In this document: one piece after another, positions 1-7,979 of the stretch
Position numbering within the stretch: the first letter of the stretch is position 1
Layout: each line of letters starts with the position of its first letter
From: Flavobacterium piscis
GTDB lineage: Bacteria; Bacteroidota; Bacteroidia; Flavobacteriales; Flavobacteriaceae
Assembly (NCBI RefSeq): GCF_001686925.1
Contig: NZ_LVEN01000012.1
Coordinates: forward strand, 310,001-374,000
Direction: 5' to 3'
Length of the DNA: 64,000 bases
Position numbers and translations under genes: made by a program
Notes under the pieces: generated by a model
Told to the model about the DNA's origin: nothing
The model's database searches: none
Seen by the model: only the letters and a program-made list of their open reading frames with translations

Positions 1-114
1 ATTATAGCCCTGAAAAGCCAGTTCTAATTGTGGATTTTGCTTGATATAATTCGCTAACACATAATGCGCTGCGGGTTCATCATCTACAATTATACATTTT
101 TTGGATTCTCTCAT
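1..114 (-). CDS. LytTR-type response regulator, N-terminal part (cut by window edge)
   Basis: Reading right to left from the ATG at 112-114, the frame stays open to base 1 and gives MRESKKCIIVDDEPAAHYVL and onward. This is the start of a receiver domain: hydrophobic strand, then the acidic pair in VDDEP that binds Mg2+. The C-terminal DNA-binding domain lies outside the window. The start codon overlaps the stop of the kinase gene (ATGA), so the two are translationally coupled. Kinases of the adjacent type normally pair with LytTR-domain regulators, so that output domain is inferred rather than seen. The partner gene and orientation make the regulator call firm. Confidence 0.85.
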   Translation of the reverse strand, partial: MRESKKCIIVDDEPAAHYVLANYIKQNPQLELAFQGYN

Positions 115-1151
115 TCTACAAACTTTTTCAATTGTACTTTAAAATCTACAATGTAAGTGTTCTTATCGTCCTGAATGTCTAATTTATAGTTCTTTCCGTA
201 AATCAAATTCAAACGTTCTATCGTATTTTTTAAGCCAATTTTGGTAGAAACCACATCTGTTTTTTTCGTAGGAATTGAATTCACTACATGAAGATGCAAT
301 TGTCCTTCTTCAACAGTAATAAAAATTCTGACATAACATTTTTCAATCGCGCAGGTTCCGTGTTTAAAAGCATTTTCGATAAAAGCAATCAACAGCATCG
401 GCGAAATTTTATACGCATTTTCATTATCGATTTTAAAATCATATGTTATTTCGCATCGATATCCAACACGTTCTTTTTCGAGCTGTACATAACTGTTAAT
501 AAACTCCAGTTCATCCTCAAGAGAAACACATTTTTTACTATTACTTTCCAGCTGATAACGCATTAACTGCGATACTTTCATGATCAAATCAGGGGTTCTC
601 TCCGGAAACTCCAGACTAATTCCATAAAGGGTATTAAAGGTATTGAATAAAAAGTGAGGATTTAATTGTCCTTTCAGAGAGTTCAGCTGCATTTCGTTAA
701 ACAACAACGTTTCATCTGTTTTTTTCCTGTGAATCCTGTAGAATTTAAATACAATTATTGGGCTCAAAATACAAACCAAAGTTCCTAAAACACTTGCCAA
801 TTGATACGCATAACTTCTTTGATGGGAGTTTTGATAGAGATGACAATTGCTAAACATATTGAGCATTGTGATCTCGTACAAAACCACCGAAAAGACAAAT
901 ACGCCAAAAAGAGTTAAAATGATATAGGTTACAGGACGTTGGGTTTTGAATAATATAGGCAAAAGAAAGAAACGATTGAATTGGGCGTGCATGTATAAAA
1001 CTAAGTAGAAAAAAACTCCCATTAATATGGAAGTAAACGAACTAAATAACATCCAGTCATTTTTTAACGTATAAATCGTAAATGAAAAGGCAACAACGGC
1101 AACTTCCTGCCACCATTTGTTATCCAATATGTTATCCAATTTTATATTCAT
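111..1151 (-). CDS. LytS/YehU-type sensor histidine kinase
   Basis: A 346-residue membrane kinase of the His_kinase (PF06580) type. The N-terminal ~140 residues hold about four hydrophobic segments (near 13-30, 36-55, 73-95 and 117-136). A short linker follows, then QLNPHFLFNTFNTL with the predicted phosphoacceptor His at about residue 166. The ATPase N-box is near LLIAFIENAFKHG. It has no separate periplasmic sensor domain, so the membrane segments probably sense the signal. It overlaps the downstream response regulator by 4 bases and is divergent from the RND operon starting at 1317. That arrangement suggests, but does not prove, that the pair controls the pump. Confidence 0.9.
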   Translation of the reverse strand: MNIKLDNILDNKWWQEVAVVAFSFTIYTLKNDWMLFSSFTSILMGVFFYLVLYMHAQFNRFFLLPILFKTQRPVTYIILTLFGVFVFSVVLYEITMLNMFSNCHLYQNSHQRSYAYQLASVLGTLVCILSPIIVFKFYRIHRKKTDETLLFNEMQLNSLKGQLNPHFLFNTFNTLYGISLEFPERTPDLIMKVSQLMRYQLESNSKKCVSLEDELEFINSYVQLEKERVGYRCEITYDFKIDNENAYKISPMLLIAFIENAFKHGTCAIEKCYVRIFITVEEGQLHLHVVNSIPTKKTDVVSTKIGLKNTIERLNLIYGKNYKLDIQDDKNTYIVDFKVQLKKFVE

Positions 1152-1316
1152 TTTTAATACTTAAATAGTTTACAAAGTACGTACAAATATTTAATTTATA
1201 TTTCCAAAAAATGACGAATTCAATTGGTCATTTATTATCGTAGTACATCATTTAAGATGACATATATCAGCTTAAGTAAAATAATTTTGTTGTATCAATT
1301 TCACACCACTAATTTT

Positions 1317-2702
1317 ATGTACTTCAGAAAAATTACTTTATTAGTTTTCTTGATTTTTGCTTGTGGTAGTTATGCACAAACCTTGTCTTTAAAAGAAGCC
1401 ATAAAAACAGGTTTAGAAAACTACGGTTCCATAAAAGCAAAAAACAATTACACCAATGCTTCACGCGAGACGCTCAAACAATCTAAGCGCGATTATTTAC
1501 CCAATCTTAACTTATCAGCACAACAGGATTACGGAACTGTAAACGGACAAAACGGACCTCTGTATGGTTTTGGCGGTTTAGGAGTTGCTTCATCAGGATT
1601 GCCGTTACCGCAACAAAACTGGAATTCGGCTTTTGGTGCGCTTTATTTGGTCAACATGAACTGGGATTTTTTCACTTTTGGAAAAATACAGGAAAAAATC
1701 AACTTATCTAAAATTGATGTTCAGGCCAAAGAAAAGGATTTGAAACAGGAAGAATTTCAACAGGAAATTAAAATTTCTGCTGCTTACCTCAATTTATTGG
1801 CCAGCCAAAGATTATTGATTTCACAGCAAAAGAATTTAAGCCGTGCCGAAATTTTCAAGAAAACTGCCGTAGCCCGCGTTAAAAACGGATTATTAGCAGG
1901 AGTCGATTCTACATTGGCTACAGCCGAAGTTTCAAAAGCCAAGATTTCTTTGAATCTTGCTAAAAATTTCGTGAAGGAACAAAACAGTAAACTGGTTGAC
2001 TTGATGGGGGTTGCACCTCAGGATTTCGTAACAGATACTTTATTTGTAAATGATATCCCAAAAGAGGTTTTAAGAGGAACTGCAACTTCAGACAGTTTAC
2101 ATCCTTTATTACAATTATACAAAACGAAAATTGATTATAGTAATCAACAAGTTAAACTATACAAACGCTTTTATTACCCAACAATGACGGCTTTTGGAGT
2201 TTTACAAACCAGAGCTTCCGGATTTGATTCGGCTTATGCGACAGATCAGACTGCTTTTACCCGAAATTATTGGGATGGCGTAAATCCCGATCGTACGAAT
2301 TACTTAGTCGGAATTGGAATTAGCTGGAATTTAACGACTCCGTTTAGAATGAGCAAACAAGTAAGTGCCCAAAAATATGTTTCGCAAGGTTTACAGGAAG
2401 AGTACAATCAGGCAGACAGAGAACTAAAATCGCAATTGAAACTAGCCGAAGATAAAATACAAATTACACTTGACAACTTTGCCGAAGCACCAATTCAGGT
2501 CGATGCAGCTAAGAAAGCGTATTTGCAAAAATCGACTTTATACAAAAATGGTTTGACTGATCTTACTGATATTACACAAACCTTATACACGCTAAATCGT
2601 GCCGAAATCGACCGTGATATCGTGAATAATAATGTGTGGCAATCGTTTTTGCTTAAAGTAGCAGCGACAGGCAATTTTGACTTATTTATAAATGAATTTT
2701 AA
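1317..2702 (+). CDS. TolC-family outer-membrane efflux protein
   Basis: Outer-membrane factor of a tripartite pump. The reading frame extends up to 1224, but the ATG at 1317 directly precedes a clean signal peptide (MYFRKITLLVFLIFACGSYAQ), so this start is chosen and gives 461 residues. The mature protein starts with LSLKEAIKTGLENYGSIKA, typical of the first OEP repeat, followed by long helical heptads. It begins an operon: the pump gene starts 10 bases after its stop, and the adaptor follows. The order factor-pump-adaptor differs from the common adaptor-pump-factor order seen at 25974-31844. Confidence 0.9.
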   Translation: MYFRKITLLVFLIFACGSYAQTLSLKEAIKTGLENYGSIKAKNNYTNASRETLKQSKRDYLPNLNLSAQQDYGTVNGQNGPLYGFGGLGVASSGLPLPQQNWNSAFGALYLVNMNWDFFTFGKIQEKINLSKIDVQAKEKDLKQEEFQQEIKISAAYLNLLASQRLLISQQKNLSRAEIFKKTAVARVKNGLLAGVDSTLATAEVSKAKISLNLAKNFVKEQNSKLVDLMGVAPQDFVTDTLFVNDIPKEVLRGTATSDSLHPLLQLYKTKIDYSNQQVKLYKRFYYPTMTAFGVLQTRASGFDSAYATDQTAFTRNYWDGVNPDRTNYLVGIGISWNLTTPFRMSKQVSAQKYVSQGLQEEYNQADRELKSQLKLAEDKIQITLDNFAEAPIQVDAAKKAYLQKSTLYKNGLTDLTDITQTLYTLNRAEIDRDIVNNNVWQSFLLKVAATGNFDLFINEF

Positions 2703-2712
2703 TTAGATCCTA

Positions 2713-5700
2713 ATGAATTTAATACGTTTTGCACTCCGCAAACCCATCTCCATATTAGTATTGGTTGCGGGTCTATTTTTCTTCGGAATTGGTGCCATCA
2801 AGGACATTAAGGTAGATATCCTGCCAAAAATGAACCTGCCGGTTATCTATATTGCGCATCCTTTTGGAGGTTACACGCCAGACCAGATGGAAGCTTATTT
2901 TGCTAAGACTTATGTCAACATTTTACCTTTTGCCAATGGTGTAAAATCGGTAGAAACCAAAAACATTCAGGGGTTAATGATCATGAAATTAACCTATTAT
3001 GAAAACACGAATATGGCTCAGGCTGCAGCCGAATTGAGTTCACTTTCGAACAGGATTCAGGCGGCGTTCCCCCCGGGAACCCAGCCTCCGTTTATCATTC
3101 GTTTTGACGCTTCTTCATTGCCAATTGGACAATTGGTTTTGAGCAGTAAAATACGATCAAACAATGAATTGCAGGATTTAGCCAACGTTTATGTTCGTGC
3201 TTCGTTTACTTCGATTCCGGGTTTATTATCGCCGGCACCCTTTGGCGGAAGCCCAAGAACTATCGAGGTTAACGTAGATCCGGATTTATTGCGTTCGCAC
3301 AATATGACACCGGATCAGGTGGTTGAAGCTATTCGTATCAACAACCAGACGGCTCCGTCAGGAAACGTAAGAATGGGCGATGTCAACTACATTACACCAA
3401 CCAATAATACGATCAAAGAAGTTAAGGATTTCGAAAACATTCCGTTGTTTAAAGGAAGCGTTCAAAACTTAAAATTAGGCGATGTTGCCACTGTAAAAGA
3501 TGGTGCCGATATTACACAAGGTTATGCTTTGGTAAACGGAAAACGTTCGGTTTATATTAGTATTGCAAAAGCCGGAGATGCTTCGACCTGGGATGTGGTT
3601 CAGAAATTAAAAGCCGAATTACCTAAAATTCAAAGCACATTACCCGAAGACGTAAAATTATCGTATGAATTTGACCAGTCGGTTTATGTAATTAACTCGG
3701 TAAAAAGTTTGATTACGGAAGGTATTATTGGAGCGGTTTTAACCGGATTGATGGTATTGCTTTTCCTTGGTGATAAACGTGCGGCTTTGATTGTAATCTT
3801 AACGATTCCAATTTCGATTATCTCAGGAGTTTTATTCCTTAAATTATTCGGGCAAACGATCAACTTAATGTCTTTAAGCGGATTGGCATTGGCGATTGGA
3901 ATTTTGGTGGATGAAAGTACGGTAACCATCGAAAATATTCACCAGCATCTCGACATGGGCAAACCCAAGGCACTCGCCATTTGGGATGCGTGTCAGGAAA
4001 TTGCATTGCCAAAATTATTGATCTTACTTTGTATTCTGGCGGTATTTGCACCGGCGTTTACCATGGTGGGTATTCCCGGAGCGTTGTTCTTGCCTTTGGC
4101 TTTAGCTATTGGATTCTCGATGGTGATTTCGTTTTTACTTTCTCAGACTTTTGTTCCCGTAATGGCGAACTGGCTAATGAAAGCACATCCAAAACACGAA
4201 CATGGACCTAATATTACCGATGATGAAGCAGAGTTTAACGATTGCGGATTAACTCCGGAATCTGAAAAAGATCTGATCACGCAGAAAAAAGCCATGGTCG
4301 CAAAAGAGGATATCGACAATAATGGAAAGATTGGTGCTTTCGAGCGTTTCAGAATCCGTTTTATGCGAACGCTGGACCGATTGTTTCCTTATAAAAAAGC
4401 AACAGCTATAATATATCTGGTTGGAATTACGCTTTTGGCGGTTGTCTTTATTAATTTCATTGGAAAAGATGTTTTCCCGAAAGTAAATTCAAGTCAGTTT
4501 CAGTTAAGAATGCGTGCTCCCGACGGAACCCGTTTAGAGCGTACCGAAGAAAAAGCAATCATTGTTTTGAAAGAATTGCAAAAAATGGTGGGTAAAGAAC
4601 ATATCGGAATCTCGTCTGTATATGTAGGACAACACCCTTCGTTATTCTCGATTAACCCTATTTATTTGTTCATGGCAGGTTCGCATGAAGCAGTATTTCA
4701 GGTGAGTTTAAAAGAATATCACACCGATATGGACAACTTTAAGGACGACTTTAGAGCCCGAATTAAAAAAGTGCTTCCGGATGTAAAACTTTCTTTTGAA
4801 CCAATCGAATTAACGGATAAAGTTTTGAGTCAGGGTTCCCCTACTCCTATCGAAGTTCGTATTGCCGGAAAAGACAAAAAACGAAATGAATTATATGCTA
4901 CTCAAATTGTAGAAAAACTGAAAAAGATTGCTTATTTCAGAGACGTACAAATTGGTCAGCCTATTCATTATCCTGCAATGAATATTGATATTGACAGAAC
5001 CCGCGCTGCCGAATTGGGCGTAGATATGAATGATATTTCGAGATCGCTTGTAGCTTCGACCTCATCATCAAGATATACAGAGAAAAATACCTGGGTAGAC
5101 GAAAGAGCCGGATTATCATATAATGTTCAGGTTCAGGTTCCGTTGAATCAGATGAAGAGTAAAACTGATATTGGAGAAATTCCGGTATTAAAAAACTCGC
5201 TTCGTCCTGTTTTAAGTGACGTTGCCAAAATTACACCCGGATTTGTAAGTGGTGAAAATGACAATTTAGGGGCTATGCCATACATTACCGTTACAGCCAA
5301 CATTAGCCAGACCGATTTAGGTACGGCAGTAAAAGATGTGGATGCAACCATCAGTTCGTTGGGAGAATTACCTAGGGGGTTATTCATTACTCCAATCGGA
5401 ATGAGTAAAGTATTGGTAGAAACATTAAGCAGTTTACAGGTAGGATTATTGGTTGCCATATTTGTAATCTTCTTAATGTTAGCCGCTAATTTCCAATCGT
5501 TCAAAGTTTCGTTAGTAATTCTAACCACAGTTCCTGCTGTAGTTTTAGGAGCCTTATTAATGCTTACCATTACTGGTTCTACGCTAAACTTACAATCGTA
5601 TATGGGAATCATTATGTCGGTTGGGGTTTCGATCGCGAATGCCGTTTTATTGGTTACGAATGCAGAACAGTTGCGTAAAAAGAACGGAAACGCGTTAGAA

Positions 5701-5997
5701 TCGGCTCGTGAAGCCGCGGCTTTAAGGCTTCGTCCTATTATCATGACATCAGTTGCGATGATTGCGGGAATGTTACCAATGGCCATTGGTCATGGCGAAG
5801 GTGGCGATCAGGTATCTCCGTTAGGTAGAGCTGTAATTGGCGGATTATTATTTTCGACTTTTGCAGTATTGCTTATCTTGCCATTGATTTTTGCCTGGGC
5901 ACAAGAAAAAACAACAACACAATCTGTTTCTTTAGATCCTGAAGACGAAGAAAGCATCCATTATATCTCATCATTAAATCCGAAAAATGAAAAATAA
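2713..5997 (+). CDS. RND-family efflux pump, inner-membrane subunit
   Basis: A 1094-residue, 12-TM proton-driven transporter of the AcrB/MdtB superfamily. Visible are the N-terminal TM1 (PISILVLVAGLFFFGIGAI), the first periplasmic loop, TM4 with GILVDESTVTIEN (Asp400, Glu401 where AcrB has Asp407/Asp408), and TM10 with GVSIANAVLLV, where Ala975 sits at the AcrB Lys940 position. The relay therefore differs from classical HAE1 pumps; related subfamilies also lack the Lys. The central cytoplasmic linker carries a perfect EF-hand-like loop (residues 533-544). The gene is coupled to the preceding outer-membrane factor and overlaps the following adaptor by 11 bases. Substrate cannot be read from sequence. 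Confidence 0.92.
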   Translation: MNLIRFALRKPISILVLVAGLFFFGIGAIKDIKVDILPKMNLPVIYIAHPFGGYTPDQMEAYFAKTYVNILPFANGVKSVETKNIQGLMIMKLTYYENTNMAQAAAELSSLSNRIQAAFPPGTQPPFIIRFDASSLPIGQLVLSSKIRSNNELQDLANVYVRASFTSIPGLLSPAPFGGSPRTIEVNVDPDLLRSHNMTPDQVVEAIRINNQTAPSGNVRMGDVNYITPTNNTIKEVKDFENIPLFKGSVQNLKLGDVATVKDGADITQGYALVNGKRSVYISIAKAGDASTWDVVQKLKAELPKIQSTLPEDVKLSYEFDQSVYVINSVKSLITEGIIGAVLTGLMVLLFLGDKRAALIVILTIPISIISGVLFLKLFGQTINLMSLSGLALAIGILVDESTVTIENIHQHLDMGKPKALAIWDACQEIALPKLLILLCILAVFAPAFTMVGIPGALFLPLALAIGFSMVISFLLSQTFVPVMANWLMKAHPKHEHGPNITDDEAEFNDCGLTPESEKDLITQKKAMVAKEDIDNNGKIGAFERFRIRFMRTLDRLFPYKKATAIIYLVGITLLAVVFINFIGKDVFPKVNSSQFQLRMRAPDGTRLERTEEKAIIVLKELQKMVGKEHIGISSVYVGQHPSLFSINPIYLFMAGSHEAVFQVSLKEYHTDMDNFKDDFRARIKKVLPDVKLSFEPIELTDKVLSQGSPTPIEVRIAGKDKKRNELYATQIVEKLKKIAYFRDVQIGQPIHYPAMNIDIDRTRAAELGVDMNDISRSLVASTSSSRYTEKNTWVDERAGLSYNVQVQVPLNQMKSKTDIGEIPVLKNSLRPVLSDVAKITPGFVSGENDNLGAMPYITVTANISQTDLGTAVKDVDATISSLGELPRGLFITPIGMSKVLVETLSSLQVGLLVAIFVIFLMLAANFQSFKVSLVILTTVPAVVLGALLMLTITGSTLNLQSYMGIIMSVGVSIANAVLLVTNAEQLRKKNGNALESAREAAALRLRPIIMTSVAMIAGMLPMAIGHGEGGDQVSPLGRAVIGGLLFSTFAVLLILPLIFAWAQEKTTTQSVSLDPEDEESIHYISSLNPKNEK
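4309..4344 (+). other. EF-hand-like loop coding segment inside the RND pump
   Basis: Codons 533-544 read DIDNNGKIGAFE, matching the canonical 12-residue EF-hand loop at every key position: Asp1, Asp3, Asn5, Gly6, Ile8, Glu12. It is preceded by a helical stretch (SEKDLITQKKAMVAKE) and followed by an amphipathic one (RFRIRFMRTLDRLF), so a helix-loop-helix is possible. In RND pumps the loop between TM6 and TM7 is cytoplasmic. Calcium binding is inferred, not shown. Confidence 0.6.
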
Positions 5998-7075
5998 CAT
6001 TATACAATCGACCGCATTATTTTTTGTAGCCGTATTTTTTCTAACTAGTTGTAATTCTAAGAAAGAAGAAACCGTTACTGCCGAAATTGAACCTAAAACA
6101 GAAACATTTTCTTTAGAAAAAGAAAAGCTAACAACAGAATTGCGTTTGCCAGCCGAATTAACCGGTTTTCAACAAGTAGATTTGTACGCAAAAGTAAGCA
6201 GTTTTGTAAAATTGCTAAAAGTAGATATTGGTACCAAAGTAAAAAAAGGACAGCTTTTGATCGTTCTTGAAGCTCCGGAAATCAGTTCTCAACTGGCTGC
6301 TGCCGAATCAAGACTAAAATCGATGGAAGCTATTTATGCTACGACCAAAAGTACTTACAACCGTTTGTACGAAACGAGCAAAGTCGAAGGAACGATTTCT
6401 AAAAACGATTTAGAAATGGCCAACGGAAAGAAAAACTCTGATTACGCACAATATCAGGCCGCAGTTGCCGCCCATAAAGAAGTGTCGATTATGAGAGGTT
6501 ATCTTGAAATCCGCGCTCCTTTTGACGGAGTTGTAGCAGCAAGAAATGTCAATTTAGGAACGTTTGTTGGTCCGGCAGGAAAAGGATCTGATTTACCTTT
6601 ATTGACGATTCAGCAACAAGATAAATTGCGTTTGGCAGTTTCTGTTCCGGAACTTTATACAGGATATTTACACAATGGCGACGAAATGAGTTTTAATGTA
6701 AAATCATTACCGGAAACTTTTAAAGCTACAATTACCAGAATGTCAGGAGCTTTAGATCTAAAACTAAGATCTGAAAGAGTTGAAATGGACGTACACAATA
6801 CTAAGAAAAACTTATTGCCAGGAATGGTTGCCGAAGTGCTGCTGCCGCTTAACGCAAAAGACAGCACATTTGTAGTTCCAAAATCAGCATTAGTGAGTTC
6901 TGCCGAAGGTTTGTATGTGATCAAAGTAATCAACCACAAAGCCACGAGAGTTGATGTGAAAAAAGGAAGAGAAATCGACGATAAAATCGAAATATTCGGG
7001 GATTTGAACCCGAAAGATAAACTGGTAAAAATTGCCAGCGAAGAAACTAAAGAAGGCGATATCATAAACGAATAA
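5987..7075 (+). CDS. RND efflux periplasmic adaptor (membrane fusion lipoprotein)
   Basis: A 362-residue HlyD/AcrA-type adaptor. The first ~22 residues (MKNNIIQSTALFFVAVFFL then TSC) form a lipoprotein signal with Cys22 lipidated. A split biotinyl-lipoyl-like domain follows (VDLYAKVSSFVKLLKVDIGTKVKKGQLL and later IRAPFDGVVAARNVNLGTFV) around an alpha-helical hairpin, then beta-barrel and membrane-proximal domains. It overlaps the pump gene by 11 bases and is the last gene of the operon; a strong terminator follows at 7175. It should link the inner pump to the TolC-like channel encoded first in the operon. Confidence 0.92.
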   Translation: MKNNIIQSTALFFVAVFFLTSCNSKKEETVTAEIEPKTETFSLEKEKLTTELRLPAELTGFQQVDLYAKVSSFVKLLKVDIGTKVKKGQLLIVLEAPEISSQLAAAESRLKSMEAIYATTKSTYNRLYETSKVEGTISKNDLEMANGKKNSDYAQYQAAVAAHKEVSIMRGYLEIRAPFDGVVAARNVNLGTFVGPAGKGSDLPLLTIQQQDKLRLAVSVPELYTGYLHNGDEMSFNVKSLPETFKATITRMSGALDLKLRSERVEMDVHNTKKNLLPGMVAEVLLPLNAKDSTFVVPKSALVSSAEGLYVIKVINHKATRVDVKKGREIDDKIEIFGDLNPKDKLVKIASEETKEGDIINE

Positions 7076-7174
7076 CCTGCGTTTAGCTTTCTTATAGTAG
7101 TTTACCAAAAACTGTACGCTTAATGCGGCATTCTAAAATCTAATTTTAGAATGTAGATTACAATTTACCTCTTG

Positions 7175-7209
7175 GGCAGCACTCTGATAAAGTGCTGCCT
7201 TTTTTTTTT
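7175..7209 (+). terminator. Rho-independent terminator of the first RND operon
   Basis: An 8-bp stem GGCAGCAC (7175-7182) pairs with GTGCTGCC (7192-7199) around a 9-base loop and is followed by ten T residues. It lies 100 bases after the adaptor stop codon. Confidence 0.9.
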
Positions 7210-7543
7210 ATATTTAATTGTTTCGCAGAGATTCGCAAAGATGGCGCAGAGATTCGCTGAGTTTTTTTAATCTCGCAATCCCGATAGCTATCGGGAGCTA
7301 AGGCGCAAAGTTTTGCAATTAACTATTACGCGTATTGTTGTCATTTCGACGCAGGAGAAATCCTCGCGAGAAGCTCGACAAAGATTGACGATTTTGCATG
7401 CGTAGAATGGATTGAAATCCATCCATACAATATAATCCGTTCCCCCGGAACTCTTTATAAAATTACGTAGGAATGATTTATTTTTTAGCAAGGTCCCGAG
7501 CCTTCAAGATTAATCCCTTGAAACGCAAAGTAACCCCAATTTT

Positions 7544-7643
7544 GTCATTTCGACGCAGGAGAAATCTCCACGAGTAACTAGACAAAGATTGACGATTTTG
7601 TATGCGGAGTTAGTTACGAGGATTTCTCGTGCGTTGAAATGGC
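7544..7643. repeat. 100-bp hairpin element with conserved core (family 2, full copy)
   Basis: Left arm GTCATTTCGACGCAGGAGAA (first 20 of 23 bases, 7544-7566) pairs with the right arm at 7621-7643, whose key part is GATTTCTCGTGCGTTGAAAT. Between them is a core containing AACTAGACAAAGATTGACGA then TTTTG. A half copy at about 7340-7440 has the same left arm and core but a changed right arm. A second full copy with different arms lies at 33760-33861. Confidence 0.75.
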
Positions 7644-7698
7644 AGGCTTTGTGGTTATGTTTTTTTTAAACTTTTTAATTAAATGAAAGTTCTTATTT

Positions 7699-7785
7699 TT
7701 TTAGGAGCTATTCCCTGCTATCATTCCAATCTTTTATGCCGAACCCCGGCACAAAAGGATTTCCACTTCTATCGGGGCTAAAAAA
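7699..7785 (-). repeat. Structured dispersed element, copy A
   Basis: Read on the minus strand: TAGCCCCGATAGAAGTGGAA, then ATCCTTTT, a hairpin GTGCCG-GGGTT-CGGCAT, AAAAGA, then GATAGCAGGGAATAGCTCC followed by TAAAAA. The same skeleton occurs at 12260, 21184, 24794 and 46750. The stem sequence differs in each copy but remains complementary. This copy has the short form of the 3' end. Confidence 0.8.
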
Positions 7786-7979
7786 CTAGTCTTTATCAAA
7801 AAATAAATGCTCTGTAAAAAGATAAAGTTTGACTTAAACCCAATGTTGCATATTTCAAAAATTTAGTAATAAATATCTACTAAATAAAAAAATCCTGTGA
7901 TAATTTGTAAGAAAAAAATAAATACATTTGGTTAAAAACTTTTACAAAAAATTAAGGTCTTCATAAAACATAAAAATAA

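Larger units (their letters stand above)
7076..7979. other. Repeat-rich intergenic region (904 bp)
   Basis: No convincing gene is present. In order it holds the terminator at 7175, a block of GCAGAGATTCGC-like short repeats (7223-7262), the perfect 18-bp palindrome TCCCGATAGCTATCGGGA (7279-7296), a half copy of the CGACGCAGGAGAAATC element (about 7340-7440), a full hairpin copy (7544-7643), a covarying-hairpin element on the minus strand (7699-7785), and an 8-bp inverted repeat ATTTAGTA/TACTAAAT (7861-7868, 7878-7885) that lies about 95 bases before the next gene and could be an operator. Confidence 0.7.

Noticed and set aside
1224-1316. N-terminal extension of the first TolC-like protein
   Set aside because: Translation from 1224 would place 31 residues before a clean signal peptide; the ATG at 1317 fits better.
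5148-5786. 212-codon minus-strand frame inside the first RND pump
   Set aside because: Antisense shadow of the conserved TM10-TM11 region; the sense strand encodes recognisable RND motifs.
7288-7491. Minus-strand 67-codon frame before the ELW-repeat gene
   Set aside because: It runs over the palindrome and half copy of the CGACGCAGGA element and shows no protein-like features.
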